Shown piece by piece: positions 1-5,771 of a DNA stretch of 5,776 bases (its first letter is position 1; each line of letters opens with the position of its first letter). Where the stretch lies: assembly GCA_027032855.1 (NCBI GenBank), contig JALVLX010000038.1, positions 1-5,776 of the forward strand. The letters are read 5' to 3'. A program made the translations under genes and the position numbers. Source of the stretch: Flavobacteriales bacterium (GTDB taxonomy: Bacteria; Bacteroidota; Bacteroidia; Flavobacteriales; Flavobacteriaceae). The notes beneath the pieces are model-generated. The model ran no database searches, was not told where the DNA came from, and saw nothing but the letters and a program-made list of their open reading frames with translations.

Positions 1-141
1 TCCACTATATTGATTGATTTTCATATTCTTATGTTTTTATTATTAATGAGACAAAATTAGTGAAAAATTTGTGTCATAATAGTTGCGTCCATAGTTTTTT
101 CTTATACCTCATTTTGATTTTTTTATTTTATCTATAATATC

Positions 142-154
142 ACCCCTACGGGGT
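142..154. repeat. Short GC hairpin (ACCCC-TAC-GGGGT)
   Basis: The arms ACCCC (142-146) and GGGGT (150-154) are perfectly complementary around a 3-base loop, in surroundings that are otherwise almost pure A/T. Read on the minus strand it is ACCCCGTAGGGGT followed by GATATTATAG. From general experience this resembles small palindromic elements dispersed in Bacteroidota intergenic regions, but the copy number cannot be judged from one window. No T-run follows in the hutU direction. On the plus strand a T-run starts only at 164, so a terminator role is unlikely. Confidence 0.5.
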
Positions 155-168
155 TCAATGGCGTTTTT

Positions 169-194
169 TACAGACGCACGATCGTGCGTCTCTA
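169..194. repeat. REP-like GC-rich palindrome
   Basis: Positions 172-191 form a perfect 20-bp palindrome centred on CGATCG. Allowing one mismatched pair (171/192) extends it to 169-194, with arms TACAGACGCACGA and TCGTGCGTCTCTA. It begins only four bases beyond the hutU stop codon and stands out sharply in GC content from its surroundings. The arm GTAGAGACGCAC (minus strand) is of the kind seen in REP/RAYT-type dispersed palindromes; that is recollection of such families, not a search result. In the hutU transcript it could fold as a hairpin and protect the 3' end, but the following bases are A-rich rather than T-rich. Confidence 0.65.
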
Positions 195-196
195 CA

Positions 197-217
197 TTCA
201 ACTTTTAACTTTCAACT
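197..217 (-). repeat. Heptad array, three copies (AGTTGAA type)
   Basis: On the minus strand this reads AGTTGAA, AGTTAAA, AGTTGAA, three consecutive 7-bp units differing at one base. The array overlaps the last codons of hutU: it encodes the tail from the last Lys of Asn-Lys-Leu to Lys-Val-Lys-Ser and supplies the TGA stop (198-200). A longer array of the same unit lies in inverted orientation at 2255-2287. The units directly abut the palindrome at 169-194, so several small repeats are nested together at the hutU 3' end. Confidence 0.75.
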
Positions 218-2210
218 TATTAATGATTTCATCATCAACCAGTTCCGGTACATTGACTTTCAACAGCGGATTTTCAGCCATGGCTCGTTGTATGGTAAAC
301 ATAGCGTTATCGTTGCGCGCCCAATTGCGACGGGCAATTCCATTGTTCACATCCCAGTACAGCATTTGTTTGAGTCGTCTGTCGGCATCATCTGATCCGT
401 CCAACAACATTCCGAAACCACCGTTAATAACCTCACCCCAACCGACACCGCCTCCGTTGTGAATAGAGACCCAAGTAGCCCCGCGAAAACTGTCGCCAAT
501 TACATTTTGAATGGCCATATCGGCGGTAAACATAGAACCGTCGTAAATATTTGAAGTTTCACGGAAAGGAGAATCCGTACCCGACACATCGTGATGGTCA
601 CGACCTAAAACAACAGGAGCCGAAATTTCTCCTGTTTTAATAGCTTCATTAAATGCTTCGGCAATTTTGATACGTCCCCAAGCATCGGCATAAAGTATGC
701 GTGCTTGACTACCCACGACTAATTTGTTTTCTTGCGCCCCGCGTATCCATTGGATATTGTCAGCCATTTGCTGTTGAATACGTTCTGGTGCTGTTTGCTT
801 CAATGCTTCCAAAATACGAGTCGCAATTTCATCGGTTTTTGCCAAATCTTCAGGTTTGCCACTTGTACATACCCAACGGAAAGGTCCAAATCCGTAATCA
901 AAACAGAACGGTCCCATAATATCTTCCACATAAGACGGGTAACGGAATTTGTTGCCGTCCATAATATCAGCTCCCGCCCTACTCGCCTCCAACAAAAAGG
1001 CGTTGCCATAATCAAAGAAATAAGTGCCTTTGGCAGTATGTCTATTGACAAATTCAACATGCTTGCGTAATGAAGCATAAACATATTCTTTAAATTTTTC
1101 CGGGTCTGCTGCCATCATTTGATTGGCTTCTTCAAAACTCAGGTCAACCGGATAGTAACCACCGTTAAACGGATTGTGAAGTGAGGTTTGATCACTTCCT
1201 AAATCAATTTTAATGTTTTCTTGGTCAAATTTTTCCCATACATCAACTATATTGCCAATATATCCGAAGGAAATAACTTTATGTTCTTTGAGCGCTTTTT
1301 TAACTTCTTCTGTCAGTTTATCAAGGTCGTCAATCAACACATCTACCCAACCTTGCTCATACCGTTTTTTAGCTGCTTTCGGATTAACTTCCGCTACTAC
1401 AGACACTACGCCGGCAATGTTTCCGGCTTTTGGTTGTGCGCCACTCATGCCGCCTAATCCGGCTGACACAAATAATACAGGGTCGTTCGGATTCTTACCA
1501 AATCGTTCAATAATGATTCGTTTGGCATTTAAGATTGTAATAGTGGTGCCGTGAACGATGCCTTGCGGACCTATATACATATAACTGCCGGCAGTCATCT
1601 GTCCGTATTGCGTATTACCCAAAGCATTGTAACGGTCATAATCGTCAAGCGAAGAATAATTCGGAATCATCATACCGTTAGTAACGACCACACGAGGCGC
1701 ATCTTTGTGTGACGGGAATAATCCCATCGGGTGGCCGCTATACATCACCAAAGTTTGCTCTTCGGTCATTTCGGACAGATACTTCATCGTGAGTAAATAT
1801 TGTGCCCAGTTTTGAAACACAGCGCCATTGCCACCATAGGTTATCAATTCGTGAGGATGTTGTGCCACTTTTGGGTCCAGATTGTTTTGAATCATCAGCA
1901 TAATAGCTGCAGCCTGTTTGGTTTTTGCCGGATATTCTTCTACCGGACGGGCATACATATCATAATCCGGACGAAAACGATACATATAAATGCGACCGTG
2001 TTTGTTCAATTCATCGGCAAATTCTTGAGCCAATTCGGCATGCCATTTTTTAGGAAAATACCGTAAAGCATTACGTACCGCCAAGCGTTTTTCGTCATCA
2101 GACAAAATATTGCGACGCGGCGGCGTGTGATTGATATCAGAATCGTAAGATTTTGGTGCCGGTAATTCTACCGGAATACCTTGTTTTATAGCTTCTTGAA
2201 AACTTGTCAT
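198..2210 (-). CDS. hutU: Urocanate hydratase (urocanase), long form
   Basis: This cytoplasmic NAD+-dependent enzyme converts urocanate and water to 4-imidazolone-5-propionate, the second step of histidine degradation. The reading frame is intact and, from the ATG at 2210, about 670 residues long. That matches the long urocanase type (human UROC1 is about 676) rather than the roughly 555-residue Pseudomonas type. Recognisable family blocks, counted from that ATG, are YGGNGAVFQNW (125-135), SGHPMGLF (158-165), GQMTAGSYMYIGPQG (203-217), the glycine-rich GLGGMSGAQPKA (251-262, NAD-binding region), GRDHHD (536-541) and HNGGGVGWGE (584-593). An in-frame TTG at 2216 would add two residues; I prefer the ATG, though no Shine-Dalgarno decides it. 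The final residues LKVKS and the stop codon come from a heptad repeat, so the natural C-terminus may have been altered. No hutH, hutI or formimino-transferase gene is visible; partners may lie past the left edge or elsewhere. Confidence 0.97.
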   Translation of the reverse strand: MTSFQEAIKQGIPVELPAPKSYDSDINHTPPRRNILSDDEKRLAVRNALRYFPKKWHAELAQEFADELNKHGRIYMYRFRPDYDMYARPVEEYPAKTKQAAAIMLMIQNNLDPKVAQHPHELITYGGNGAVFQNWAQYLLTMKYLSEMTEEQTLVMYSGHPMGLFPSHKDAPRVVVTNGMMIPNYSSLDDYDRYNALGNTQYGQMTAGSYMYIGPQGIVHGTTITILNAKRIIIERFGKNPNDPVLFVSAGLGGMSGAQPKAGNIAGVVSVVAEVNPKAAKKRYEQGWVDVLIDDLDKLTEEVKKALKEHKVISFGYIGNIVDVWEKFDQENIKIDLGSDQTSLHNPFNGGYYPVDLSFEEANQMMAADPEKFKEYVYASLRKHVEFVNRHTAKGTYFFDYGNAFLLEASRAGADIMDGNKFRYPSYVEDIMGPFCFDYGFGPFRWVCTSGKPEDLAKTDEIATRILEALKQTAPERIQQQMADNIQWIRGAQENKLVVGSQARILYADAWGRIKIAEAFNEAIKTGEISAPVVLGRDHHDVSGTDSPFRETSNIYDGSMFTADMAIQNVIGDSFRGATWVSIHNGGGVGWGEVINGGFGMLLDGSDDADRRLKQMLYWDVNNGIARRNWARNDNAMFTIQRAMAENPLLKVNVPELVDDEIINKLKVKS

Positions 2211-2216
2211 ATTCAA

Positions 2217-2515
2217 AATATTTTGTGCTTTAAAAATACGACTTTTTTGTTATTAGTTGAAAGTTGAAAGTGAAAAGTTGAAAGTTGTAAATACCAGAAT
2301 AAGGCTTACTTTGTTCATATTTGTTTTATTTTCAGTACTTTGTCAATCTTTTTTTTTCACTATTAAACTATATTGAACGTGTAAGAGGTATTGTTTTCAA
2401 AATCCCCAGAAAGCCTTTTTCTTTTATGTTCTTATAGCTTATATGGTTTAATTGATTTTCGATTATATAGTTTATCAAGACGAAATTATCTATCCTGTCA
2501 AAGTACAACATTTAA
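2217..2515. other. Intergenic region between spmAB and hutU
   Basis: Apart from the heptad array, this 299-base gap holds no gene I can support. On the hutU strand there are only partial matches to a Bacteroidota -7 box (TANNTTTG), such as TACTTTG near 2500, which is one base short; none has a well-spaced -33 element. I see no strong hairpin plus T-run downstream of spmAB, so termination of that gene and the hutU promoter both remain unplaced. A 21-codon frame at 2253-2318 on the minus strand looks accidental. Confidence 0.5.
2255..2287 (+). repeat. Heptad array, 4.7 copies (AGTTGAA unit)
   Basis: The units are AGTTGAA (2255-2261), AGTTGAA (2262-2268), AGTGAAA (2269-2275), AGTTGAA (2276-2282) and a partial AGTTG (2283-2287). 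The array lies 45 bases before the hutU ATG, so it falls in the hutU 5' leader or promoter region. It is the same unit as at 197-217 but on the opposite strand, giving inverted copies on either side of hutU. Simple slippage could change the copy number and hence the spacing upstream of hutU. Confidence 0.75.
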
Positions 2516-3760
2516 CTACTCCATATACCCGAAAAACAAATATGTTATGAAAATAGCTGCAATGATACCGGCAATATCGGCAATGATTCCTGCCGTAGCG
2601 GCATAGCGGGTTTTTTTGATACCTACCGAACCGAAATAAACTGCTAATACATAAAAAGTAGTTTCAGTACTACCTTGCAAGATTGATGTTAAATGCCCCA
2701 CAAAACTATCGACACCGTGATTGACCCAACTCTCAACCATAGCCGCACGCGCACCACCACCGGTCAATGGTTTCATAAATGCAGTAGGCAAACCATCCAC
2801 AAAACGAGTATCAACACCAATATGTACAAACAAAAACCTGAAAGCGTCTAATACATAATCCATTGCCCCCGAAGCCGTAAAAACACCAATAGCCGCCAAC
2901 ATTGCCACCAAGTATGGAATAATCGTTACAGCTACCTTAAAGCCATCTTTGGCACCTTCAATAAAAGCATCGTAGATATTGATTTTTTTATAAAATGCCA
3001 CCGAAATAAAAGCAATGATAATACTAAATAAAGTAATATTGCTCAACAAATTGGTAAACACACTAATCTTTTCAGGATCTTTCAGATAATATACATAAGC
3101 CACCATACCACCTATCAAAGCCGTTGTGCCGAGTAAATAAGCCATGACCACTTTATTAAACAAATTGATTTTCTGTATAATAGCAGTATAAATTAATCCG
3201 ACCAAACTGGATATAAAAGTCGCAATTAAAATAGGCAAAAACACATCGGTAGGATTAACGGAACCTTTCATTGCCCGAAGCGCTAAAATACTCACGGGAA
3301 TCAAAGTTAAGCCCGAAGTATTTAATACCAAAAACATAATTTGGGCATTACTTGCCGTATCTTTTTTGGGGTTGAGTTCTTGTAAGTCTTTCATAGCTTT
3401 TAGACCTAAGGGGGTTGCCGCATTGTCAAGCCCAAGCATGTTGGCCGAAAAATTCATCATCATAGAGCCTATAGCCGGATGATCTTTGGGAACTTCGGGA
3501 AACAACCGCGTAAACAATGGACTGACCAAGCGCGCTAAAATTTTTATCATTCCGCCTTTTTCTCCAATCTTCATGATACCCATCCACAAAGCCAAAATTC
3601 CCGTCAATCCCAAGGATAATTCAAAACCGAGTTTGGAACGTTCAAAAAGTGCTTTCATCATTGTGGAAAAAATTTCTAAATCACCCAAAAAAATTAACTT
3701 TATCAAACCAACGACAAAAGCTATCAGAAAAAAGCCAACCCAAATATAATTTAAAGCCAT
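2516..3760 (-). CDS. Fused SpmA-SpmB (nucleoside recognition/Gate domain) membrane protein
   Basis: This 414-residue polytopic membrane protein joins the two proteins encoded separately as spmA and spmB in Bacillus. The SpmA-like half covers about residues 1-195, with the signature FSANMLGLDNAATPLG (104-119) and NTSGLTLIPVS (147-157). After a linker with a hydrophobic segment (about 205-226), the SpmB-like half (about 235-414) has FIEGAKDGFKVAVTIIPYL (266-284), LPTAFMKPLTGGGARA (324-339) and STETTFYVLAVYFGSVG (364-380). Multiple long hydrophobic segments place it in the inner membrane. In Bacillus the pair is needed for spore-core dehydration. Bacteroidota are not known to sporulate, so its role here is probably another transport or gating task, and the substrate is unknown. 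The ATG start has no evident Shine-Dalgarno. A strong terminator lies 91 bases upstream, which suggests that it has its own promoter. Confidence 0.93.
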   Translation of the reverse strand: MALNYIWVGFFLIAFVVGLIKLIFLGDLEIFSTMMKALFERSKLGFELSLGLTGILALWMGIMKIGEKGGMIKILARLVSPLFTRLFPEVPKDHPAIGSMMMNFSANMLGLDNAATPLGLKAMKDLQELNPKKDTASNAQIMFLVLNTSGLTLIPVSILALRAMKGSVNPTDVFLPILIATFISSLVGLIYTAIIQKINLFNKVVMAYLLGTTALIGGMVAYVYYLKDPEKISVFTNLLSNITLFSIIIAFISVAFYKKINIYDAFIEGAKDGFKVAVTIIPYLVAMLAAIGVFTASGAMDYVLDAFRFLFVHIGVDTRFVDGLPTAFMKPLTGGGARAAMVESWVNHGVDSFVGHLTSILQGSTETTFYVLAVYFGSVGIKKTRYAATAGIIADIAGIIAAIFITYLFFGYME

Positions 3761-3850
3761 ATTAAAAAATTTACGGCTAATTTAAGCATAAATCTTTATA
3801 CTTTTCTCTTAACTGTTTTTCAAACCAAAATCTTATCAACAACATTCATC

Positions 3851-3889
3851 AAAAAAGCCCGGTAAACTAAATGTCCTCCGGGCTTTTTT
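3851..3889 (-). terminator. Strong intrinsic terminator, symmetric
   Basis: AAAAAAGCCCGG (3851-3862) pairs with CCGGGCTTTTTT (3878-3889) around a 15-base loop. The GC core is six pairs, flanked by an A-run and a T-run, so it can end transcription in either direction. Both flanking genes are on the minus strand, so it most likely ends the response regulator transcript, whose stop codon is about 145 bases upstream. If a promoter lay between that gene and this hairpin, it could instead act as a leader attenuator of spmAB. I see no alternative antiterminator pairing. Confidence 0.85.
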
Positions 3890-3904
3890 TCTAAGTTAAA
3901 ACCT

Positions 3905-4033
3905 ATGAAATGTTTGTATTTGTGTTGTTAATAAATTCAGTTTGCTTGTGTGATTTTGCTTATGTTTTTTTTGTGTTGTTTGTTTAGCTGTTCTTGTAGT
4001 TTGTTTTATTTGTTTCGAAAAATACTTATATAA
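3905..4033 (-). other. A/C-rich, G-poor 3' untranslated stretch
   Basis: On the transcribed minus strand this region is mostly A and C with few G residues (plus strand T/G-rich, almost no C). It contains two exact copies of TTTGTGTTGTT on the plus strand (3919-3929 and 3970-3980). No reading frame of note is present. It sits between the response regulator stop and its terminator, so it should be an unstructured RNA tail of about 125 bases. Low-G, C-containing, unstructured RNA is the type bound by Rho, but that role is only inferred. Confidence 0.4.
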
Positions 4034-4744
4034 TTATCCAGAAATTTTAAATCCGGTTTTATAAACATTTGTAATATTGACTTTTTTATCTTTCTTGAGC
4101 AATTTTCTCAAACGACTAATATAAACATTCATACTACTGTAATTCAATTTCTCATCATTATACCATACTTTTTTCTGCAAAAGGTTTTTATCAACCAATT
4201 TGTTATTATTGGTTATCAATAGTTTTAAGAGTTTGCTTTCTTTTGGTGTTAACTTCACAGCTGTTCCATCTTTGTAACACAACTGTCTGGATTTGTAATC
4301 CAAAGTAAAATCTCCTATTTTATACAAATCGTTATCTGCATCTGATTTTTCTTGAGAAGATTGCAAATTTTTTTCAATAATTTTTTTAAGCGTATCTAAA
4401 AATTTTTGTTTAAAATCTTTATATTTTATTGTTGCAACTTCACAATTTTCTTCTTTATCGGTAATAAAAATCACCGGCAAAGTCAGATTTCTGTTTTTTA
4501 TACTATTATATAAAGTAATTGCATCATTGTATGGCAAATTCTTATCAATAATAATCAAATCAAAAGCGCCTGAATTAATTTTTTCAGACGCAGTCAATCC
4601 GTTTTTTGCTACTACTACATCATTTTTTTGTTGTTGTAAAAACTGAACCAATTCACTCTGTCTGACAGAATCATGCTCCACTAATAAAACCCGTTTACCA
4701 AGCCTTAATATTTGATCTATCTTTGTTGAAAAATTCACTGTCAT
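4034..4744 (-). CDS. OmpR-family response regulator with shortened receiver
   Basis: This 236-residue protein has an N-terminal receiver (about 17-125) and a C-terminal winged-helix DNA-binding domain (about 141-235). In the receiver, LLVEHD (20-25) is strand 1, Asp67 in DLIIIDKNLP is the likely phosphoacceptor and Thr95 in VIFITD is the switch threonine. The second acidic-pocket position, normally Asp, is His24. The usual GADDYxxKPF region is missing: Thr95 is only 12 residues from the best candidate for the conserved lysine (Lys107 in TIKYKDF), against 22 in CheY or OmpR. Helix 4 therefore appears to be lost. The output domain is normal, with LTPKESKLLKLL (165-176), a recognition helix NYSSMNVYISRLRKLL (201-216) and the wing NVYKTGFKI. 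This half resembles Bacteroidota RprY-type regulators. No histidine kinase is adjacent. The gene is visibly more AT-rich than hutU or the peptidase gene. Confidence 0.9.
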   Translation of the reverse strand: MTVNFSTKIDQILRLGKRVLLVEHDSVRQSELVQFLQQQKNDVVVAKNGLTASEKINSGAFDLIIIDKNLPYNDAITLYNSIKNRNLTLPVIFITDKEENCEVATIKYKDFKQKFLDTLKKIIEKNLQSSQEKSDADNDLYKIGDFTLDYKSRQLCYKDGTAVKLTPKESKLLKLLITNNNKLVDKNLLQKKVWYNDEKLNYSSMNVYISRLRKLLKKDKKVNITNVYKTGFKISG

Positions 4745-4770
4745 TTTTGTGATGTTTTATAAATTCTGCA

Positions 4771-4778
4771 CAAACATA
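4771..4778 (-). promoter_or_regulatory. Candidate -7 box of the response regulator
   Basis: On the minus strand TATGTTTG matches the Bacteroidota -7 consensus TAnnTTTG exactly. It lies 26 bases before the ATG at 4744, which would give a leader of about 20 bases. A good -33 element at the expected spacing is not visible: the nearest TTG (4792-4794) is only 13 bases away. The call therefore rests on the -7 box alone. Confidence 0.4.
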
Positions 4779-4940
4779 AAGTTAATGTAAACAATAATAA
4801 ATTAAAAAAATTAAAATTATGTGAATTATAATTTATATTTTTAAAGCGCAATCGTCTGTTTTTCAGCAGATTGAATTTATGATAAAATACATTTATTAAT
4901 TGCATTTTTTTTGTAAATTGCAGCTAAATATTTTACGAAT

Positions 4941-5612
4941 ATGGGATATATTTTAATTATAGCAATTGCACTTGTCGGTATGCTTGTGCAAAGCAAACTA
5001 AAAAGCAAATTTAAATATTACGGAAAAATCCGTTTAAAAAAAGGCTACACAGGAGCGGAAGTTGCACAAATGATGCTAGATGACTACGGTATTAACGATG
5101 TAAAAGTCGTATCAACACGCGGTTTTTTAACTGACCATTACCATCCGGTAAAGAAAACGGTAAACCTGAGTGAACCTGTTTACAACTCCAACAGTGTCGC
5201 TGCTGTTGCTGTTGCCGCTCATGAATGCGGACACGCCGTTCAGCACGCAAAAGGTTATTATTGGCTGAAAATGCGTTCGACATTAGTGCCTGTGGTACAA
5301 TTTTCATCCTCTTTTGTGCAATGGATTTTGATTGCCGGTATTCTTTTAGTTAACCGTTTTCCTAATTTACTTCTTATCGGTATTATTTTATTCGCTTCTA
5401 CGGTAGTCTTTAGTTTCATTACCTTACCTGTAGAATATGATGCCAGTAACAGAGCCAAAAAATGGCTGATAGAAAAAGGAATTGTCGATGCAGAAGAAAG
5501 TCGAGGCGTAGCCGATGCACTCAAGTGGGCTGCTCGTACTTATGTAGTAGCCGCATTGAGTTCTCTGGCAACCTTGATTTATTATTTGCAAATTTATAAC
5601 AGCAGACGTTAA
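4941..5612 (+). CDS. Membrane-bound neutral zinc metallopeptidase (YugP/Zn_peptidase_2 family)
   Basis: This 223-residue membrane protein has the usual length for the family. It has an N-terminal transmembrane segment (about 2-17), a soluble part with LTDHYHP (63-69), the zinc-binding motif HECGH (94-98; His94 and His98 as ligands, Glu95 as catalytic base), then hydrophobic segments at about 113-138, 141-163 and 197-216. LPVEYDASNRA (162-172) follows the third of these, and Glu165 is a plausible third zinc ligand by analogy with other gluzincins. The active site should sit close to the membrane; the natural substrate of this family is not known to me. The gene starts at an ATG with no clear Shine-Dalgarno. 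It is transcribed divergently from the response regulator and is followed after five bases by its own terminator, so it appears to be a single-gene unit. Confidence 0.93.
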   Translation: MGYILIIAIALVGMLVQSKLKSKFKYYGKIRLKKGYTGAEVAQMMLDDYGINDVKVVSTRGFLTDHYHPVKKTVNLSEPVYNSNSVAAVAVAAHECGHAVQHAKGYYWLKMRSTLVPVVQFSSSFVQWILIAGILLVNRFPNLLLIGIILFASTVVFSFITLPVEYDASNRAKKWLIEKGIVDAEESRGVADALKWAARTYVVAALSSLATLIYYLQIYNSRR

Positions 5613-5617
5613 TCTTT

Positions 5618-5654
5618 CAAACCTCAATTGCTTATGTAATTGAGGTTTGTTTTT
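5618..5654 (+). terminator. Intrinsic terminator of the metallopeptidase gene
   Basis: CAAACCTCAATT (5618-5629) pairs perfectly with AATTGAGGTTTG (5638-5649) around an 8-base loop and is followed by TTTTT. It starts five bases after the stop codon. There is no A-run before the stem, so it should act on the plus strand only. It supports a monocistronic metallopeptidase transcript. Confidence 0.88.
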
Positions 5655-5739
5655 GCTGCTTAATACTTTTACTAAAGTTTCGCACCTAATAAAATAAGGG
5701 TATTTGGTATAAAAAAAATAAAAAAATGTAGCATAATGT

Positions 5740-5771
5740 TCAGGTTATTTACCTGATTTTCAGTATCTTTA
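5740..5771 (+). promoter_or_regulatory. Inverted repeat with possible -7 box at right edge
   Basis: TCAGGT (5740-5745) and ACCTGA (5751-5756) form a 6-bp inverted repeat around TATTT. Eight bases later comes TATCTTTA (5764-5771), one base off the Bacteroidota -7 consensus TAnnTTTG. No T-run follows the repeat, so it is more like an operator than a terminator. The layout suggests a regulator site overlapping the promoter of a plus-strand gene that starts beyond the window. I see no gene between 5655 and 5776. Confidence 0.35.

Larger units (their letters stand above)
1..197. other. Left-edge noncoding region carrying stacked repeats
   Basis: I see no convincing gene here on either strand. The first 130 bases are very AT-rich and show no clear promoter or RNA gene. 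From 142 onward the stretch holds two hairpin-forming repeats and the edge of a heptad array, described separately. This is the region immediately downstream of hutU. Neither hairpin is followed by a T-run in the hutU direction, so I could not place a standard intrinsic terminator for hutU here. Confidence 0.6.

Noticed and set aside
50..79. Imperfect inverted repeat GACAAAATT / AATTTGTGTC
   Set aside because: The pairing is interrupted, is A/T-dominated, and is expected by chance in such AT-rich sequence.
184..2066. Several open frames of 70-113 codons on the plus strand and one of 94 codons in another minus-strand frame within 198-2210
   Set aside because: All overlap the well-supported hutU frame, show no family motifs, and have compositions expected of shadow frames.
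197..2287. The heptad arrays as a CRISPR array
   Set aside because: The units are 7 bp with no unique spacers, and no cas gene is present.
2253..2318. 21-codon minus-strand frame with a signal-peptide-like start, ending in the heptad array
   Set aside because: More than half of it is the heptad repeat read in frame (Thr-Phe-Asn-Phe-Ser-Leu-Ser), it has no partner sequence, and length alone gives no support.
3486..3749. 87-codon plus-strand frame inside spmAB
   Set aside because: It is antisense to the conserved SpmA-like half and has low-complexity composition with no recognisable domain.
3796..3827. TTTG followed about 20 bases later by TATAAAGA as an spmAB promoter
   Set aside because: The spacing fits, but the -7 element lacks the TTTG half, so the match is too weak to annotate.
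4849..4873. Hairpin CAATCGTCTG / CAGATTG upstream of the metallopeptidase gene
   Set aside because: It needs a two-base bulge and has no T-run; it is not strong enough to call a terminator or riboswitch.
5092..5627. Minus-strand frames of 67-88 codons opposite the metallopeptidase gene
   Set aside because: They are shadows of a gene with clear HECGH and family motifs; one even runs through its terminator stem.
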